Shown here: positions 23,101-26,295 of the stretch, piece after piece
Position numbering within the stretch: the stretch's first letter is position 1
Layout: each line of letters begins with the position of its first letter
Assembly: GCA_947383645.1 (NCBI GenBank)
Contig: CANDEH010000026.1
Span: 1-26,295, forward strand
Origin: an uncultured Clostridia bacterium
Lineage (GTDB): Bacteria > Bacillota > Clostridia > Oscillospirales > Oscillospiraceae
DNA length: 26,295 nucleotides
Reading direction: 5' to 3'
Translations under genes and position numbers: made by a program
Notes under the pieces: model-generated
Seen by the model: the letters and a program-made list of their open reading frames with translations, nothing else
Told to the model about the DNA's origin: nothing
Database searches by the model: none

Positions 23101-25354
23101 TGGCGTTGGTCCGGCCGCTCTGGAGGGCGTTCATGCCGGAGGCTACCTGCATCTTGGCATCCAAGCTGCTGAGATCCACCTCGGTCTCGCCCCTCTTGGG
23201 ATAGGGATAGGGGGCGCCCTCCTTCACTACGGCCCAAAAGACCGTACCCGTCTCGTTGAGGCGGAAGGTCATGGGGACGGTGGTGGCGGTGGCCCGGCCG
23301 GCGGTAGGCTCCATGATGAACTCCGGCGGGGTCTTATCCACGGTGGTAAAGGACATCTTCTTGACGGCGGAGGAGTTGACGCCGTCGGCGTCGGTGAGCC
23401 AGAGGTAGAGGTCGTAGCTCTTCAGTTCCTCCAACCGGTTGCTTACGTCAATGGGAATCTCCTTGTTCTGCTCCACGTCCATCACACCATAGCCCAAGTT
23501 GCCGGAAATGCTGTTGGCCTTGAGCTGTTCGGCGGTGGGGGCAGTGGCCCCCTTGGGCAGGACGATGTAGTAGAGCTTGCAGGTCTTGGTGGGCATCACG
23601 GTGACCTGGGCCGCCGTGTTGGTAAGCCGGGAGAAATAGGGGTAGCCCGTAACGAAATCGGGCTTGGTGTTGTCGGGAGTGGTAAAGGCAATGACCTTCA
23701 CAGGGCTCCGGTCGCTGCGCCCGTCCACCATCACGGCGGAGAGGTAGTAGGAGCCGCCGGGGAGGAGGCTGTTCACCTTGGAGGCCACCATCTTGTCGGC
23801 GGCGGGAGCGGATACGCTGCCCTTCTGCACGGCGGGGGAGCCGTAGGAGGAGGGATTGATGAGCTCCTCGGCGTCGATGGACCCGTCGCTGAGGGCACTA
23901 ACGGCCCAGTGGACGGTGCCCTGCTTATTGGTCATAAACTGGGCGTTGAAGGTGGTGGGGGCCACGTCGTTGGCCACCGGATAGCCGGCCAGAATCATGG
24001 GGTCGCGGCTGGCCTCCGCGGCGGCGGCGGCGTCCATCTCCTGGCCGTGGATGGTGGCGGTGAGGCCCGGGCGGATGTTGATCTGGTCGGGCAGCATGGT
24101 GACGGTGGATCCGGGGGCGTTGACGTTGAGCGTCTTGATGTCGCCCTCGCCGGAGACGGCGGTGCCCACGTCCAGATTCAAAGTCTTGATCTCCGCCCCC
24201 CGGTCGATAATCACCTTGGAGTCGGGGGCGGCCTCGTCCACGGTCATGGTCTCAATGGTGCCCTTGGCCAGTCGCACGGTGGCCTTGGGCGTCCTGGTGA
24301 TAACCTCCTCGATGCGGCCGGCCAGGTCCAGCTGGCTGTTCTCATCCCCCTCGAAGGAGATCAGCTTCATGCCGCTGCCCTGGGGGGTGTTGTCCTCCAG
24401 ATAGGCGGAGGTGGCCACGGTGACCTTGCCGATCTCCGTGACGCCGTCGGTGCGCAGGGAGACGTACTGGTCCCGGAGATTGTCCACCAACAGCTCGTCG
24501 GCGGTGACGTTGCGCATGAGGATACTCACGTCGCCCTTCTCGCCCACGCCGGTGCCCGCGGCGATGATCCGGCCCAGAACGGTGACGTTCTCCAGGCGCA
24601 CGTCGCCCAGACCCACGCCGCCGGTGACGTAGAGATCGCCGCTGATGGTGGTATCCTTCAGCGTCACGCCGGGGGAGGTGATGGTCACGTTGCCGTAGAC
24701 GCCGTCAAGGGTGTACTCCCCGGCCTCCTGGAGGGGGGTGCCCACGGTGCGGGTCATCAGAGCGGCCATCTCCGCCCGGGTGACGGACCGCTTGGGCTGA
24801 AAGGTGCCGTCGGTGTAGCCGTCGATCAGGTAGTTCTCGGTGGCGGCCTTCACGATGCCCACGGCCCAGTTGCTCACGTCCCGCCCGTCGGAGAAGTCGA
24901 TGAGCTCGCCGGGGGACTCCTCCAGCATCATGTTCCGGCCCAGAACAGCGGTGGCCATCTCACGGGTCAGCGTGCTGTTGGGAGAGGCGGTGGTGGGGGA
25001 GGTGCCGTTGATGTACTTGGCCACATAGGCGATGGAGACGTCGTCATAGTACCAGTCCTCCGGCTTCACGTCCGTAAAGGGGATGCTCCCCTTCTCGTGG
25101 TAGCCGTAGGCCCGGTTGACGATGGCCATGAACTCCGCACGGGTCAGCGCCCGGTTGGGATCCGCCGTCTGGCTGGCGTTCATAAAGCCCCACTCCACCA
25201 TCTGGTCCAGGTACTCGTCCGCCCAGTGGGCCTGGGCCGTCACCGACAGATCCAGCCCGGGGACCAGACCCAGAACCATCACCATCGCCAGCAGCAGGGA
25301 CATCGCCCGCGTTCTCCACGGACGCCCCGCCGCTCTTACTCCACGCTGCTTCAT
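20135..25354 (-). CDS. Giant SLH-domain surface protein (1739 residues)
   Basis: The signal peptide covers about residues 1-42 (twin-Arg-free basic start, long hydrophobic core, cleavage after TAQA). Three SLH domains follow at once (about 43-88, 92-140, 153-203; motifs HWADEYLDQMVEWG, FTDVKPEDWYYDDV, GYTDGTFQPKRSVTRAEMAAL). Next comes a repetitive beta-strand region (about 218-470; VTITSPGVTLKDTTISGDLYV) resembling a right-handed beta-helix, then several Ig/FN3-like modules with an NxxGTVxW or GTIYYVV core (about 505 onward) and a long C-terminal part. The last residues hold short PIIGxxxDGK repeats. ATG 25354 is chosen from AAAGGAG 8 nt upstream and the signal peptide that follows; the open frame extends 48 codons further but through repeat DNA. 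It is probably an S-layer or major surface protein; enzymatic activity is not visible. Confidence 0.93.
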   Translation of the reverse strand: MKQRGVRAAGRPWRTRAMSLLLAMVMVLGLVPGLDLSVTAQAHWADEYLDQMVEWGFMNASQTADPNRALTRAEFMAIVNRAYGYHEKGSIPFTDVKPEDWYYDDVSIAYVAKYINGTSPTTASPNSTLTREMATAVLGRNMMLEESPGELIDFSDGRDVSNWAVGIVKAATENYLIDGYTDGTFQPKRSVTRAEMAALMTRTVGTPLQEAGEYTLDGVYGNVTITSPGVTLKDTTISGDLYVTGGVGLGDVRLENVTVLGRIIAAGTGVGEKGDVSILMRNVTADELLVDNLRDQYVSLRTDGVTEIGKVTVATSAYLEDNTPQGSGMKLISFEGDENSQLDLAGRIEEVITRTPKATVRLAKGTIETMTVDEAAPDSKVIIDRGAEIKTLNLDVGTAVSGEGDIKTLNVNAPGSTVTMLPDQINIRPGLTATIHGQEMDAAAAAEASRDPMILAGYPVANDVAPTTFNAQFMTNKQGTVHWAVSALSDGSIDAEELINPSSYGSPAVQKGSVSAPAADKMVASKVNSLLPGGSYYLSAVMVDGRSDRSPVKVIAFTTPDNTKPDFVTGYPYFSRLTNTAAQVTVMPTKTCKLYYIVLPKGATAPTAEQLKANSISGNLGYGVMDVEQNKEIPIDVSNRLEELKSYDLYLWLTDADGVNSSAVKKMSFTTVDKTPPEFIMEPTAGRATATTVPMTFRLNETGTVFWAVVKEGAPYPYPKRGETEVDLSSLDAKMQVASGMNALQSGRTNANPDRDGTFTVSGLEAQTSYDLWYVAQDAAGNYSEKVQKVTIHTLDTEGPDVTQVFSDVQNDQPLPNSDVTIEFTEGVKSTAKGDGTSLLELYKAYADAPDGDKPALREAMVRALRNTIKLYQVSESGDPLPVKERTDKTSATETDWVIDYRNAVITSNPSNGHMLVTFPSKNLPDSERGINLASGATYHFEIENIADNANNPLAHDQPYALPQFTTVFAEVTLSPFTLDEDQVPVIGNAPVRLDYRFRMIPRTTSKVIPAMTFDMLLFTDATVAYDLYYRVVDENGVVQTNKYFGLPAETAANNAGHGWYRLNNSGVLTGTQTNPAGRSLCVDFGQCKNGNGIPAVNTLDDSRTVFYEFAISLTQMGDSTTPDEWSDDVNVRIYAVSGANYAIDKLANGLSLSKWESFSHDVNDGGVISIGRTANNSRYLEYLIEKTDTAVPTFYTGFPRWKAEDIEDTYIDMGLRLNRKGTIYYVVAPASELTPTLADGTTGDDAVWAKVQNSAGDTGITRPAVAAPSNLIIYEAEKYYEGNAKIKYGTVDYPGGSGVVNKQIEELQPETKYYVYFVLKGEFSDLSEVYVYKFETPEVKKPKITIRRNGGKATVETAPVNSIVDYLMFTVADLQNVSDMSIEISGGNLRPGAQGYDSTKPMTVLEAMLEVYSGPEAEYVGYSCFDAYASDTLKDRIANTIRNGAEDASAMFGDTVNPTSTNNPPATVDHTKEMQPLTSYYIVAVGRHATIKEGGHEVDTFGAAGNIRIAEANPPKPNKLNCGGNVQIDEDGKISGYIRFGFDIPLYWNQGGINSKTKPVYQTMNQAILSGSGEDDWIGLFQDIGNGLDMKDGKVWLEEDKDTPSSTFRIDFKDQSSNFDLTLFDGGYIANSGGVIDSANKMNITVSGRTYFDEKGNLMGVTSMQIIWGGSTIETIYDKTFGPNVLKEAPPVTNPDPDTTNMAYDSRGKAVPILGWQDGKPIIGYMADGKTPIIGTLK

Positions 25355-25405
25355 GAATGTAACTCCTTTCCCGCTTGAAAAAACCTCGCAATCCTGTTTC
25401 CACCT

Positions 25406-25497
25406 AAAAAAGCCCTTGGCAGAATCTGCGCCAAAGGCGCAATAAACTAAAATCGTTTTTCCGGAGACTGCGTTTTCGGAAAAACACTTTGCGCTCA
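25406..25497 (-). repeat. Structured intergenic repeat, copy B (terminator-like on minus strand)
   Basis: GCCCTTGGC (25412-25420) pairs with GCCAAAGGC (25430-25438) with one mismatch; on the minus strand it is followed by T6, so it can end transcripts arriving from the PilZ gene, or act as an attenuator in the leader of the giant SLH gene 52 nt on. GTTTTTCCG (25455-25463) pairs with CGGAAAAAC (25477-25485). It aligns with copy A along its length. Confidence 0.7.
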
Positions 25498-25520
25498 CGC
25501 GCTCGGCCCGGACCTTTTTC

Positions 25521-25547
25521 TCAGGAATCGGCTCCGCCGCTTCCTGA
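25521..25547. repeat. Hairpin next to the palindromic element
   Basis: TCAGGAA (25521-25527) pairs with TTCCTGA (25541-25547), with an inner CGGC/GCCG stem and loop TCC. It touches the left end of the 164-bp palindromic element. Confidence 0.6.
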
Positions 25548-25710
25548 GAGCCTGTTTAAAATCTGTCGAAACGCCATCTTGGAGCACCTTTTTCCGCTGG
25601 GGCTGCGTTGCTTTGACTTGAAATCCGTCAGGATTCCTGCGTCAAAGCGCCTTGCCCGGCAAAAAATCTGCGCTAATCCGGCATTCCGCCAGATATTAAA
25701 CAGGCTCTGA
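25547..25710. mobile_element. MITE-like 164-bp imperfect palindrome
   Basis: The ends AGAGCCTGTTTAAAATCTG (25547-25565) and CAGATATTAAACAGGCTCT (25690-25708) are inverted copies with one mismatch. The symmetry runs through the whole element: centre GCTTTGACTTGAAATCC..., with GTCAAAGC on the other side, so both strands translate to similar peptides ending FRQILNRL. It carries no transposase. This form fits a non-autonomous miniature element or a large interspersed palindrome; the small frames inside it are not taken as genes. Confidence 0.75.
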
Positions 25711-25735
25711 GAAAAAGCCCCCATAAATCAAATCC

Positions 25736-25807
25736 TCGTTTGAAATCAAAGATTTCAAACGACAGCTCCATTCCCAACCTCGCTTGAAATCCGCAGATTT
25801 CAAGCGA
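25736..25807. repeat. Two tandem perfect 12-bp palindromes with a shared core
   Basis: P1: TCGTTTGAAATC (25736-25747), loop AAA, GATTTCAAACGA (25751-25762). P2: TCGCTTGAAATC (25780-25791), loop CGCA, GATTTCAAGCGA (25796-25807). They differ by one pair, T-A in P1 and C-G in P2, so pairing is kept. P2 covers the stop codon of the PilZ gene. The same core recurs at 4919-4936, and its left half (TCGTTTGAAAT) at 77-87. Confidence 0.85.
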
Positions 25808-26295
25808 AACTTTTCTCGCTGACCTGGATGCTGAACACCGACTTGCGGATCATAATCTCCTCGTCCAGAATCAGATCCACAAACCGGGCGGCCCACAGGG
25901 CCATCTCCCGGTCCGAGGGGAGGGAGCGGAGCATGCGCACCTTTAAAAGCAGGGGCTCATCCGTCACCGGGAGCACCAGCTCCACCACCTCCTTCTCAAT
26001 GAGGCTGGCCTCGGTGTAGAAGGCCACGCCGCCGCAGCTGAGGTCCTTCCCCACCACCTTCCGGCAGCCCTTCCACCGGCCGGTCACCGGATAGATCACG
26101 CTCTCAAAGTCCGTCAAAATGCGCAGGTTCTCCCTCGCCTCGGCGCCCAGGGCCGCCGTGGGCTGGACCACCACCTGGTCCCCCCGCTGGCGGATCACCA
26201 GGCCCCGCTTGGCCGGGGTCTTGTCGTCCATGCCGATCAGCTGCACGTCCCGCCTGGCGGTGACGGTGTCCGCCGAGCCCTGAAGGATGCGCAGC
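25800..26295 (-). CDS. PilZ-domain protein, 5' end beyond the window
   Basis: The frame is open from the stop at 25800 to the right edge (165 codons visible), so the start is not certain; GTG 26246 and ATG 26231 are internal candidates without a convincing ribosome site. The PilZ domain shows its two cyclic-di-GMP binding motifs: RENLR (RxxxR) and DLSCGG (D/NxSxxG), about 31 residues apart, followed by the beta-barrel strands VVELVLPV, LLLKVRML and AARFVDL. N-terminal to it is a short beta-rich part (LVIRQRGDQVVVQP), as in YcgR-type proteins, which slow the flagellar motor when cyclic-di-GMP is high. With the flagellar cluster nearby, a YcgR-like brake is a reasonable inference; control of surface polysaccharide is the alternative. 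The final codons run through a perfect palindrome. Confidence 0.85.
   Translation of the reverse strand, partial: LRILQGSADTVTARRDVQLIGMDDKTPAKRGLVIRQRGDQVVVQPTAALGAEARENLRILTDFESVIYPVTGRWKGCRKVVGKDLSCGGVAFYTEASLIEKEVVELVLPVTDEPLLLKVRMLRSLPSDREMALWAARFVDLILDEEIMIRKSVFSIQVSEKSFA

Noticed and set aside
21872..25378. 1168-residue plus-strand open frame over the giant SLH gene
   Set aside because: Its product is His/Gly/Val low-complexity with no domain; the minus strand has a signal peptide and three SLH domains.
25489..25724. Two ~70-residue frames on opposite strands
   Set aside because: Both are products of the palindromic element: their similar C-termini come from its symmetry, not from genes.

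Overview
The window looks like a contig from a GC-rich, flagellated, S-layer-bearing member of the Clostridia. The best fit is the Oscillospiraceae (Oscillibacter/Intestinimonas/Flavonifractor-like). This rests on strongly C/G-ending codons, AGGAG-type ribosome sites, SLH-domain surface proteins, a Bacillota-style late flagellar cluster with sigma-28 promoters, and a lysine-methylase next to flagellin. No rRNA or marker gene is present, so genus is a guess. Bases 1-47 are not biological: they are Illumina P7/index/read-2 adapter, so the true contig starts at about 48.

Layout. (1) 48-1823, minus strand: a ParA-type ATPase (TTG start) followed by a protein with a basic N-terminus, a long acidic Ala/Glu/Pro linker and a C-terminal ComFB-like domain. 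(2) 1931-8647, plus strand: a sigma-28 promoter, fliD, fliS, a FliT/FlgN-like small protein, an orphan FtsE-like ABC ATPase, and a methyl-accepting chemotaxis protein. (3) 8648-9013: a repeat-rich gap full of hairpins. (4) 9014-11931: an FtsA-like actin-fold protein with an unusual C-terminal extension, then a lipoprotein and a strong terminator. (5) 11957-14717: a sigma-28 promoter and a structured leader with two hairpins that both display AUGGAG loops (candidate CsrA sites), a 769-residue flagellin, the 3' relic of a second flagellin, and a terminator. (6) 14978-16702: fliB (flagellin lysine-N-methylase), a third sigma-28 promoter, a 62-residue YjfB-like motility protein, and two bidirectional terminators. 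(7) 16769-25354, minus strand: two SLH surface proteins of 1094 and 1739 residues. (8) 25355-25799: a repeat-dense gap with a palindromic MITE-like element. (9) 25800 to the right edge, minus strand: a PilZ-domain protein cut by the window end.

How the parts work together. Sigma-28 would turn on cap (fliD), filament (flagellin), export chaperones (fliS and the FliT-like protein) and the YjfB-like protein. CsrA (gene not in the window) would hold flagellin translation through the twin leader hairpins, as it does for Bacillus hag, and FliB would methylate surface lysines of the large flagellin. Two candidate cyclic-di-GMP binding domains (ComFB-like and PilZ) bracket the cluster. The SLH proteins form or decorate the envelope that the flagella cross.

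The most interesting candidates for new biology are the ParA/ComFB two-gene unit, the twin CsrA-type hairpins, the FtsA-like protein with a beta-grasp-like tail, the orphan FtsE-like ATPase, the flagellin relic, and two families of structured intergenic repeats whose copies differ by compensating base changes.
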